The notes beneath the pieces are model-generated. The model was not told the DNA's origin. It ran no database searches and was given only the letters and a program-made list of their open reading frames with translations. Made by a program: the position numbers and the translations under genes. From Flavobacteriales bacterium (GTDB taxonomy: Bacteria > Bacteroidota > Bacteroidia > Flavobacteriales_F > PHOS-HE28): a stretch of 64,000 nt of DNA. The stretch is taken from assembly GCA_016721005.1 (NCBI GenBank), contig JADKJM010000016.1, positions 186,001-250,000 on the forward strand, read 5' to 3'. This document shows positions 23,616 through 32,900 of this stretch, one piece after another. How positions within the stretch are numbered: the first letter of the stretch is position 1; the number at the start of each line of letters is the position of its first letter.

Positions 23616-23692
23616 TCACCGCAAAGTCGCGAAGCACGCAAAGAGGAAAGCCATGGGTTCGCTTGGCTTGGCGATCCTTGCGCCGTTGCGGT
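23616..23692. repeat. Inverted intergenic repeat of the ACCGCAAAG type
   Basis: ACCGCAA (23618-23624) pairs with TTGCGGT (23686-23692). The left arm reads TTCACCGCAAAGTCGCGAAG. Related copies lie at 26031-26070 and 56696-56732. It fills the gap between cysC and cysD. Confidence 0.5.
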
Positions 23693-23706
23693 AAGAAACC
23701 AAGACC

Positions 23707-24612
23707 ATGCATTCGTACAGACTTACGCACCTGAAGGAACTTGAGAGCGAGAGCATCCACATCCTCCGTGAAGTGGCGGCGCAGTTCGAGAACCCCGCAC
23801 TGCTCTTCAGCGGCGGCAAGGACAGCATCGTATGCTACCACCTGGCCCGCAAGGCCTTCTTCCCCAGCAAGGTCCCGTTCCCCTTGGTCCACGTGGACAC
23901 CGGCCACAACTTCGCCGAGACCATCGCCTTCCGCGATGCGCTGGTGAAGGAGCATGGCGCCACGCTGATCGTGGGCAGCGTGCAGGAGAGCATCGACCAA
24001 GGCCGCGCACAGGAGGAGACGGGCTACCATGCCAGCCGCAACAAGCTGCAGACCGTTACCCTGCTGGACACGCTGGAAAAGCACAAGATCGATTGCGCCA
24101 TCGGCGGAGGGCGAAGGGACGAGGAGAAGGCCCGTGCGAAGGAGCGCGTCTTCAGCCACCGCGATGAGTTCGGGCAATGGGACCCGAAGAACCAGCGACC
24201 CGAGCTGTGGAACCTGTACAACGGCAAGAAGCGCCCGGGTGAGCATTTCCGCGCGTTCCCGATCAGCAACTGGACGGAGATGGACGTGTGGCAGTACATC
24301 CTTCTGGAGAACATCGCCATCCCCAACATCTACTTCAGCCACGAGCGTGAAGTGTTCGATCGCGACGGCGTGATCTATGCGAACAGCGACTTCATGCGCC
24401 TGAAGCCGGAGGAGAAGCCCTACCAGAAGCGCGTTCGCTTCAGGACCATCGGTGATATGAGCTGCACCGGCGCTGTGGACTCTCCTGCTGCAACGTTAGA
24501 AGAGATCATCGAAGAGGTGGCTTCATCGCGCGTAACGGAACGTGGTAGCAGACAGGATGACAAGCGCAGCGAAGCAGCGATGGAGGACAGGAAGAAGGAA
24601 GGATATTTCTGA
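23707..24612 (+). CDS. cysD: Sulfate adenylyltransferase subunit 2, 301 aa
   Basis: The catalytic subunit that makes APS from sulfate and ATP. The PP-loop is visible as LLFSGGKDSIV near residue 37, followed by PLVHVDTGHNFAE, GGGRRDEEKARAKER, NWTEMDVWQYI and the C-terminal RFRTIGDMSCTGAV. The length is typical for CysD. It acts in complex with CysN, the GTPase encoded 141 nt downstream, which drives the otherwise unfavourable reaction. Confidence 0.96.
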   Translation: MHSYRLTHLKELESESIHILREVAAQFENPALLFSGGKDSIVCYHLARKAFFPSKVPFPLVHVDTGHNFAETIAFRDALVKEHGATLIVGSVQESIDQGRAQEETGYHASRNKLQTVTLLDTLEKHKIDCAIGGGRRDEEKARAKERVFSHRDEFGQWDPKNQRPELWNLYNGKKRPGEHFRAFPISNWTEMDVWQYILLENIAIPNIYFSHEREVFDRDGVIYANSDFMRLKPEEKPYQKRVRFRTIGDMSCTGAVDSPAATLEEIIEEVASSRVTERGSRQDDKRSEAAMEDRKKEGYF

Positions 24613-24753
24613 AAGAGAAAAAGTGAAAGCTGAAAGCTGAAATGGATCCCGTTCCGCATAGAGACCTGAAGGACAGAACGATGAAGTTACGTGGTGACGG
24701 GTTACGGCGCTCCGAAGCACCACCACCCGAAACGCGCCAACGGCAACAAGGAG

Positions 24754-26025
24754 ATGAAGGATACTTCCACCCACGGTTACTTGGATATGGACCTGCTCCG
24801 CTTCACCACAGGCAGCGTGGACGACGGCAAGAGCACGCTGATCGGACGTTTGCTTTATGATACCAAGCAGATCTTCGAGGACCAGATGGAGGCCGTGACC
24901 AAGGCCAGTGCCAAGCGCGGCAATGGCGACGTGGATCTCTCGCTGCTCACCGACGGCCTGCGCGCCGAACGCGAACAAGGCATCACCATCGATGTGGCCT
25001 ACCGCTACTTCGCCACGCCCAAACGCAAGTTCATCATTGCCGATACGCCGGGCCACATCCAATACACCCGCAACATGGTCACGGGCGCGAGCACCGCGAA
25101 CCTCGCCATCATCCTCGTGGACGCACGCAAAGGGATCCTGGAACAGACCTGTCGCCACTCCTTCATCGCTGCGCTATTGGGCATCCCGCACGTGGTGTTC
25201 TGCATCAACAAGATGGACCTCGTGGATTACAGCGAGGAGGTCTTCGAAAAGCTCCAGAAGGAGTTGGAGGATTTCAGCAGCAAGCTCGAGGTGCGCGACA
25301 TCCGCTTCATCCCCATCAGCGCGCTGAAGGGCGACATGGTGGTGGATCGTGGCGACCGCATGCCGTGGTACCAAGGCCCGACCCTGATGTACCTCTTGGA
25401 GCACATCCACATCGCTGGTGACATCAACCACATCGATCGCCGCTTCCCTGTGCAATACGTGGTGCGGCCCATGACCAATGAGCATCACGACTTCCGTGGC
25501 TTCGCAGGGCGTGTGGCCGGTGGCGTGTTCCGCCAAGGCGACACCGTGCAGGTGCTACCGAGCGGATTCGAGAGCAAAGTGAAGAGCATCCACATCGGTG
25601 AACAGCGATCCATGGAAGCCTTCGCGCCACAGAGCGTAGTGCTGACCCTTGCGGATGAGATCGACATCAGTCGTGGCGATATGATCGTGGGCGCGAATAG
25701 TTTGCCGGAGAGTTCACAGGAGATCGACGCGATGATCTGCTGGTTCCACGAGCGGCCGATGCAGGCGAACGGCAAGTACGCGATCAAGCACACCAGCCGC
25801 GATGCACGCTGTGTGGTGAAGGAGATCAAGTACCGCATGGACATCAGCACGCTGCGCAAAGCGGACGGCGATCCCACCTTGAAGATGAACGACATCGGCC
25901 GCGTTCACTTGCGGACCACGGTGCCGCTCCACTTCGACAAGTACCAGCGCAACCGCATCACCGGCAGCTTCATCCTGATGGATGAGAGCACCAACGAGAC
26001 AGTGGCGGCGGGGATGATCGTGTAG
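24754..26025 (+). CDS. cysN: Sulfate adenylyltransferase subunit 1 (GTPase), 423 aa
   Basis: An EF-Tu-like GTPase that couples GTP hydrolysis to APS synthesis by CysD. Motifs: G1 GSVDDGKST, switch region GLRAEREQGITIDVAYRYF, G3 DTPGH and G4 NKMD. Two beta-barrel domains follow (AGRVAGGVFRQGDTVQVLPSG). The start is uncertain. I took the ATG at 24754, which gives the common GYLDMDLLRF lead; the purine-rich AAGGAG abuts it too closely to be a good ribosome site, and an ATG at 24787 is possible. There is no fused CysC domain, which fits the separate cysC. Confidence 0.94.
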   Translation: MKDTSTHGYLDMDLLRFTTGSVDDGKSTLIGRLLYDTKQIFEDQMEAVTKASAKRGNGDVDLSLLTDGLRAEREQGITIDVAYRYFATPKRKFIIADTPGHIQYTRNMVTGASTANLAIILVDARKGILEQTCRHSFIAALLGIPHVVFCINKMDLVDYSEEVFEKLQKELEDFSSKLEVRDIRFIPISALKGDMVVDRGDRMPWYQGPTLMYLLEHIHIAGDINHIDRRFPVQYVVRPMTNEHHDFRGFAGRVAGGVFRQGDTVQVLPSGFESKVKSIHIGEQRSMEAFAPQSVVLTLADEIDISRGDMIVGANSLPESSQEIDAMICWFHERPMQANGKYAIKHTSRDARCVVKEIKYRMDISTLRKADGDPTLKMNDIGRVHLRTTVPLHFDKYQRNRITGSFILMDESTNETVAAGMIV

Positions 26026-26030
26026 CTCAT

Positions 26031-26070
26031 GTCACCGCAGAGGCGCGGAGACACCGAGAACGCGGAGGAA
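26031..26070. repeat. Dispersed intergenic repeat copy (ACCGCAGAGG type)
   Basis: TCACCGCAGAGGCGCGGAG followed by a degenerate second unit (ACCGAGAACGCGGAGG). It begins 6 nt after the cysN stop and lies between convergent genes. Relatives lie at 23616 and 56696. Confidence 0.45.
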
Positions 26071-26074
26071 TGCC

Positions 26075-26467
26075 CTAGCGCAGAAAAGCGATCGGCACAA
26101 TGGACCGCTCCTTTTTCAACCGCCAACGCACATAGACCGCGGCGAGCAATGCGCCCACACTGTTCGCTATCATATCGTTGATGTCTGTACGGCGACCCAA
26201 GGCTTCGAGCCCTTGCATGATCTCCGTGGCCAGTCCGTAGCCGATGCTGATCACGCACGCCCACAGCAAGTAGCGGACAGGCGTACCACGTGCGATGAAG
26301 GCTTGAGCCAACAGGACGGCGAGCACGAAGAACATGAATGCGTGAACGAGCTTGTCCAGATCCAGCAACGCGAACCAATCCCACGCGGGAAGTGCAGCGC
26401 CGGGCATCAAGCAGAGGACGAGGATCACCACGGCCCACAGCAGGGCCCAGCGCAACGCACGCAGCAT
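26075..26467 (-). CDS. VanZ-like membrane protein, 130 aa
   Basis: Four predicted membrane segments, beginning ALRWALLWAVVILVLCLMPG. The family hallmarks follow: DLDKLVHAFMFFVLAVLLA, then GYGLATEIMQGL and the DINDMIANSVGALLA segment with its conserved Asp and Asn. VanZ gives low-level teicoplanin resistance in enterococci, but in Bacteroidota most relatives have no known role. It starts 5 nt after the gcvH stop, an arrangement often seen beside sprA in this phylum. Confidence 0.85.
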   Translation of the reverse strand: MLRALRWALLWAVVILVLCLMPGAALPAWDWFALLDLDKLVHAFMFFVLAVLLAQAFIARGTPVRYLLWACVISIGYGLATEIMQGLEALGRRTDINDMIANSVGALLAAVYVRWRLKKERSIVPIAFLR

Positions 26468-26472
26468 GGCGC

Positions 26473-26853
26473 TTACGCGCCGACGACGGCCTTGTACTGA
26501 TCGGCGGTCAGCAGGTCGTTCACCTGTGCCGCATCGGCGATCTTGATCCGTACCATCCATCCTTTGCCATAAGGATCGCTGTTCACGCCCGCCGGGTCGT
26601 TGGCGAGATCCGGGTTCAGTTCCACCACGGTCCCACTCAATGGCATAAAGAGATCACTTACCGTCTTCACCGCTTCCACGGTGCCGAACACGGTTTCGCG
26701 ATCAAGGGTCTGTCCTTCGGTGCCGATGTCCACGAAGACGATGTCGCCGAGTTCGCCTTGCGCGAAGTCCGTGATGCCGACAACGGCGTGGTCGCCTTCC
26801 ACACGGATCCATTCATGGTCCTTGGTGTAGCGCAGTTCTGCTGGGATGTTCAT
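26473..26853 (-). CDS. gcvH: Glycine cleavage system H protein, 126 aa
   Basis: The lipoyl carrier that shuttles the aminomethyl group of glycine between the P, T and L proteins. The sequence is complete: YTKDHEWIRVEGDHAVVGIT at the start, GDIVFVDIG, and the lipoylation site VEAVKTVSDL with Lys63, then GTVVELNPDLANDPAGVNSDPYG. The other glycine cleavage genes are not in the window. The ATG at 26853 is unambiguous, and a TACATTCG box lies 51 nt upstream. Confidence 0.96.
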   Translation of the reverse strand: MNIPAELRYTKDHEWIRVEGDHAVVGITDFAQGELGDIVFVDIGTEGQTLDRETVFGTVEAVKTVSDLFMPLSGTVVELNPDLANDPAGVNSDPYGKGWMVRIKIADAAQVNDLLTADQYKAVVGA

Positions 26854-26904
26854 GGTTGTTCGGTGGTAGTCCGGGAGAAGGTCCCGTGCGTTGGAATGAG
26901 TTGG

Positions 26905-26912
26905 CGAATGTA
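26905..26912 (-). promoter_or_regulatory. Possible -7 promoter box (TACATTCG) of gcvH
   Basis: On the minus strand in the 90-nt gap between sprA and gcvH, 51 nt before the gcvH start. Confidence 0.35.
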
Positions 26913-26943
26913 AAAGGATGGGTGATCCGTGGATCCGTTCCGG

Positions 26944-29900
26944 TTATTGCGCCAAGGTGAAGCGCAGGCTGATACCCAAATTGGTGTTGGCGCTCGGGAA
27001 GCTGGTGGAGATCACCGGGGTATTCACCACACGCTCATAGAAGGCGCGCACGTTCAGGCGCTGGTTCAGCACGTAGTCCGCGCTTGTCTTGATCGAGAGC
27101 ACTTTCTGTCCGGCGGTGACCTGGTTCTGCAACTCCTGCATCTTGCGAATGACCGTGAAGTTGTCGCGTAGGCTCAGGTCCACGCGCAGGTTCAGGTCGC
27201 TGTTCGGCTTCACGGCACCAACCATGAAGGGCAGCTTCACGTTCTTGAAGCGATAGCCCGTTCCGATCACATATTCCTGGCCGCGGACCTCGGTCACCTG
27301 ATAGTTCGTCAGGCCCAAGCTCAGGTTGCGGTCCCTGTTGTACTCCACCTTGGCGAGCAAGCCGTTCTTCAACGTCCCATCGAAACTCATCAGTGGTCGC
27401 ATGGACTCCTGCACGGTGATCACCGAGATCTGGCGGGAGGGAATGAAGTTACCTGCGGCGTCCACAGCGCTTCCACCCGGAACGTAAAGGAGGTTCGTCT
27501 GAAAATTGGAGATGTTGAAGCTGGAGCGGTAGCTATGCTTCAGCGTGAAGGTCCGGAACCACTTCGCGAAGAGCGGGATCTTGGTCAGTCCATCGTAGGT
27601 CACGTCCCAGTTAGGAGCAGGTATCATTTTGAATGGATCGAGCTTCATGTTGCTCGCATTCCGCCCGGTGTACGCAGCGAGGAACGCGGGGATCACCACG
27701 TCCTGGTTCGTTGGGCCGAAGCCGGTGTAGAAGCCGGTGTCATCGAGCACCGAGTTGGTGTTGGTGTGGCTCAAGCGTTCGCTGATGATCGGCCGGTTCG
27801 CAATGAGGTCCTGGAAGACCTGGTTCACGAAGTTGCCGTCGTCCTTGGTAAAGGCCGTGCGCCAGGTGATCATGCTCACACTGAAACTGCCGAACTCGTT
27901 CGGGCTGTCGTTCACGTACTCGCCCAAGGTGCTGTTCCAGCGGAAGAAGGAACGGCGATTCTCAGCAATGGTGCGGTTCGCATTCATCTCCACCCGCATG
28001 CCGCGGAAGGGCTCCAAGGACAAGCGCGCATTGATGGTCTCGGTGCGGGTGTTGGTGTATGCGTTGAAGATGGAATTGTTCTGTACGAGCCAACCATTCT
28101 CAGCGGAGGTCCGGGCGAAGTCGCGGTTGATGTTCCCGCTAAGGTCATGGTTCTGCTGGCCGGTGACGAAGCCGAAGCCTGGCGCACCGAAGTTGTCCAT
28201 CCCGATGATGTTCGTCTTCCGGTCATAGCCGGGTAACAGCATACCGGAGTTCTGGCTGTACGTAACGGAACCGGTCCGGATCACCATCATCACGCGGGCA
28301 AGGCCTTCCAGGATATTGATGTTGCCGCCCTTCTGTGGAGGTTCATCCGGCTTGGGTTCTGCTCCGCCACGGGCCGGCGTGGTGGTGGGTTTGCGGCCAC
28401 TTCCTTTGGCCTTGTCGTTGATCTTCTTCAACCACTTGCTCTTGTTGTACAGGCTTACGAAGTTGAACTGCCCGCTCACGGAGATGTTCTGCGAGTTCTG
28501 GATCACATGGCCCAAGGTGTCCTGCGTGAACGGCGCCCGGTCCCACTGGTAACCGGCGGTGTAGGAGGTGTTCGCTGTGATCCAATCGGTGAATGGCAAT
28601 TTGTCCAACGGCAGTGTGTATGTAAGCGCGATCGTATGGTCGTAGCGTGTGACCTCGCCGAATCGTTGGATGCTGGTGAGCACACTGTCCTTCCACAACT
28701 GGTACTCATCCCGGTCGTGCCTCGGATTCACACGCCCCGGGGTTTCCCCGATCACCGCCAGGTTGTTCGCGTTGAAATCGAGCTTCAACGATCGCGTGAG
28801 GTCGTATTTGAAGCCGTACTGGCTGATCCAGTTGAAGTTCTTGTTGTAGGTGGGTGTGGGTGGAAGTGATTCGATATTGGGGTTGGGGCGGACCAGTCGC
28901 TCCAGGTATTGGCGATCAACGGAGGTGCGCATGCTCACCTGCTTGAAACCCATGTTCACGTTGAAGTCCTTGATCAGCTTCAACCACTTGCTCTTGCTCA
29001 CGAACCCGATGTCCTTGAACGGTTCGATCGGCCGCGGCTTCGGGTTGTGCAGGTACGCGAGGGAACCGCGATAGGTCCGCGTGTTCTCGAAGGCCGTGTT
29101 CACATCGAAGTATTCCTGATCGGTGTAGGCATAGGAAAGACTCAGGTTCTGCACGTCCCACAAGTGCTCGTCACCACCACCCTGCGCCCGATCGATGCGG
29201 ACGTTGGTGAAGTTGAGGCTTCGCCTTCGGGTGTACGTGCGTGATTCCTTCAGGCGTTGTCGTCGCTCATCACGCGATAGCGTTCGCGTCGCATCATTCC
29301 ATTCAATGTCCGGGTTCAGCGGATCGAACTGCGGATTGCTCACCTGCTCCGAGTAACCGATGTACATCGGGATGCGCACGTTGCTGCTCTCGGGCAGGAA
29401 CTTGCCCATCTCCAGGTTCGCGCTGATGTCCACACCGTACTTGGTTTCACGTTGGCGTTCGCTCACGCGCTTGTCGATGCTACCCCAGAACGGTGTGCTG
29501 TAGTTCGCGGCGACGCTCACGGTACCGAGATCGGCGAGCTGCGCGTTCATCCGTGCGATGGCCGCCCACCCTCCGCTCTGATCGAAATCGGTCAATCGCA
29601 ATTCGTTCACCCACACTTCCAAGCAGCGCGGAAGACCGTTGTCCGCCGCCCACGGATTGGCCTCCTCTCCATCCCGTTTCGGATTGCGGATACCGATCAT
29701 GATGCTCCGCATCTGGCTCAGGTTCGGGCTGCCCTTCACGAAGACGCGACGATTGCCATCGGTGCCCGCATAGCGCAAGTTCCGCGCGTATCCGGCCTGA
29801 TCGCGCTGCAACTTCAGGTCGTTCAGCTTCGCGAATTCGATGATGAGGTCGTTCGCCTCGGGCCATACGTTGTAAGGGTCCGGATTGAAGAAAGTGGATG

Positions 29901-32900
29901 GCTGTACGGGCACCTCGTACTCGTAGTAGTTCGCGTCGAGGTCATTGCCCAGACGGATGAAGACCGTGGCATCGCCGTAAGCGATCGGGTTGGCCGGGTC
30001 GCTGCTCTCCGCGTGGATGAACATGCGCAACTTCTTGTAGCTGCGGATATCGAAGCTCACGTTGCGGAAGGCGCCGCGCGCATCACCATCACGCAGGTTG
30101 CACACCTTCAACTGGAGCGATTGCTCGTTGAGGTTGCGCAGGTTCGCGCTGGCCACGTCGATCTCCTTGTTGATCCCCGGCGGCAGCACGTAGTTGATCG
30201 GATAGCGATTGCCGTTCTCCTCCACGTTCACGGCCGCGACGGAGAAACTCGTGGGGTCGGGGTCCCCGCCCGGAACTTCACCCGGCGATTCCAGGCTCGA
30301 CTGGTACTTGCGCCATTCACCGCGCACGAATTCGAGGCGTGCGAAACGCAGCGTCGCCTCTTGCGACCAACCATGCATGTACATCCGCATGAAGCGGATG
30401 CTGCGGTAATCCTGGATGCCATTCACCACTTCGGTAGGCTGCTTCACGGGCACCTTGAACTGGTACCAGTACACGCGCTTGGTTCCATCCGGCGTGAAGG
30501 CTTCACCGAGGATCCGGTCCGTGATGAAGTTCTGGCCCACCACCATATCCTGCGGGCGCAAGGGGATCTTGTAGTGGAAGTAGCTCTCGCCTTCCGCGAG
30601 GTTCTGGTCCAAGTTGATGTCCTCCGTGGTAGGGATCGTGGTCTGCTGCGTGGGGTAGCTCTCCGGACTGTCCTCGTCGGTCACACTGTTGCCATCCGGG
30701 TTGTTGAAGTACTTGTAGCGCTGTAGGATGCTGAGTTGTTGTGAATCCTGTTGGTCCCCCCGGAAGTACATGTAATTGTCGCCGCTCGGGTCGTTCTGGA
30801 TCCGTGCCAGTGCCGTGGGGTTGGTCACGTTCGCGGCTGCGGCGGCGAGGAAAGGGGCGAACGAAGCAAAGTTCTTCTCGTTCCGCCCATCGAAGTTCAG
30901 CAGGTCGGTGGGCAAGCCATCCAAACCCACATCCTGGTAGCGGTTGCTGTTCGAGGAGAGCAGCGCGAACGCGTTCACCACGTTCTGTGTGGTGGGGACC
31001 ACGCCCCACGCCGTGATGTCCGTTGCTGCCGCTTGGTCCTGGTCATCCTTCGGCAATCCGTTCTCGAAGGACTTCCGGCCATCGCGCAGCACATCCTCGC
31101 TCAGGTTCCCGAGGTCGATGTAGAGATAGCCACCGGTGGTGTTGCTTGAACTGCTGTTGCTCGCACCGAACACGCCTTCCTGGAAGGGGTCCATCACCCA
31201 GAACTGGATGCTTTCAATGTTGCTGCTCTCGAAATCCGTGGTGGTGATCCGGCGCATCATACCGCCCCAGTTGTTCTCCGGCGTGGGCAACAGGCCTTGG
31301 TCGGTGAGGTCCGGGTTGTAGTTGTACGGTCCGCGTTCGTTCGGATAGAAGGAGATGTCCAGAACAGGAATGTTGTTCGGCGTACCTGCGGGAAGTTGGC
31401 GGAATGGGAAGACCTCGCGCTCCAACACTTCGCGCATGCGGTTGTCGCCACGCATCACCGAGTTGTTGGCGATGTGGTTCGGGGTGAGGTTGTTCTGCCG
31501 GAAGAAGAGCGGATCGATCACATACCAGGCGATCAAGGCGCGACGATAACCGGTCGAAATGTTGTTCACCAGATTACCTTCCGGGAAAAGGCTGGGCAAT
31601 CCTTGTGGCGTGCTGGCATGGAACCACAGGCTTTGCGTGCGCAGGTCGATCACGCTCACGCTGCCCTCGAAGTCATCGATGTAGCTGGTGCCGCTCTGCC
31701 CGATGGCACGGCTGTGGCCGGGGATCAGGTACGCGCCTTCGATGCTCGCCTGCACGTTGCTCTCCGCCTTGGTGGCATAGAACGGTAGGCGGTCCACCAT
31801 TGTGGTGAGCCATTGCGATTTCGTTTGCCAGCTGGCATCGATGCCGAGCACCGTGTTGGCGATCGGTTCATCGCCCACGTTCACCTTCTGCGTCAACGGG
31901 CGTTCGTAGAGGTTCATCACGGTGCCACCGATCACGAGGTCACGATTCACCTTGTAGTCGAAGCGTGCACCCGCGAGTGTGCGCGTTTGGATGCTGAAGA
32001 GTGAATTGCTCTCCAGTGCGATGTTCACCGGCGTGCCGCTTTCCAGGATCCCTTGGTTCAGGATCCGCACGCGACCGAGGTTGTAATCCACCGTGTAGTC
32101 CTGGTTCTCGATCAGGCGCACACCACCGGCGGTGACCACCACGGACCCCTGCGGAATGTTCACGGAGTTCAGACTGATCACATCGCTGCTCGCGCTGCGG
32201 TAACTGCCCTTCAACTTGAAGCGGTTCAACTCGGGCAGGTTCTGCGCGGCGATCTTGGTGCTGTCATACAGCTGTTGGTACACGATCGTGCGGCGGATAT
32301 TCTCCGGCTGGATCGGGTTGTTCGGATCGGGTCCGATCAGTTGGCGATCGATGTAGGAGCCGAAGGGTTCCAGCACCGGGAAGTAGATGCGGCCCGATTG
32401 CGTTTGGATGGTACCACCAGCGGTGGCCGCACCGTCCAGGAAGTCGAACCAACCATCCGGATTGGGAGCATTGTTCGGATCGAGCCGGTCCAAGGCCACG
32501 GTCTGTAGCATCGGGATCTGATCCAGCGGCGCGCGTGGGATGTAGTTGATGTCCACACCGGTCGTCGGGTTGTTGTAGATCACATCCAAGCGGAACTTCT
32601 CGCGGTTCACTTGGAATGCCCCGAGCGCATAGACGTTCTTCATCATCAGGTCCCACAGCGGAATGCGCGGGTTGGTGATGGTCGCCTTGAGCAACCGGAG
32701 CATCAGCGCATCGGGCGGACTGATGCCATCCGTACTGAATTCACCCACCTGGTAGGTCTGTCCGTTCAGGGTGTACTGGAAGGCGACGCCCAGCACCTCG
32801 TCGTTGTTCAGCGCTTGGTTCAGTGTGATGAAACCGAGGCGTGGGTTGAAGGAGAATTCGCTCGGCGTGAGCAAGCGTGCGCTTTCCAGCTTTTCGAAGT

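Noticed and set aside
29452..30726. Long open frame on the plus strand opposite sprA (424 codons)
   Set aside because: It is antisense to a well-supported SprA region, is rich in Val/Ala/His/Arg/Glu as expected from a GC-rich complement, and has no domain. Many similar frames opposite sprA were dismissed for the same reason.
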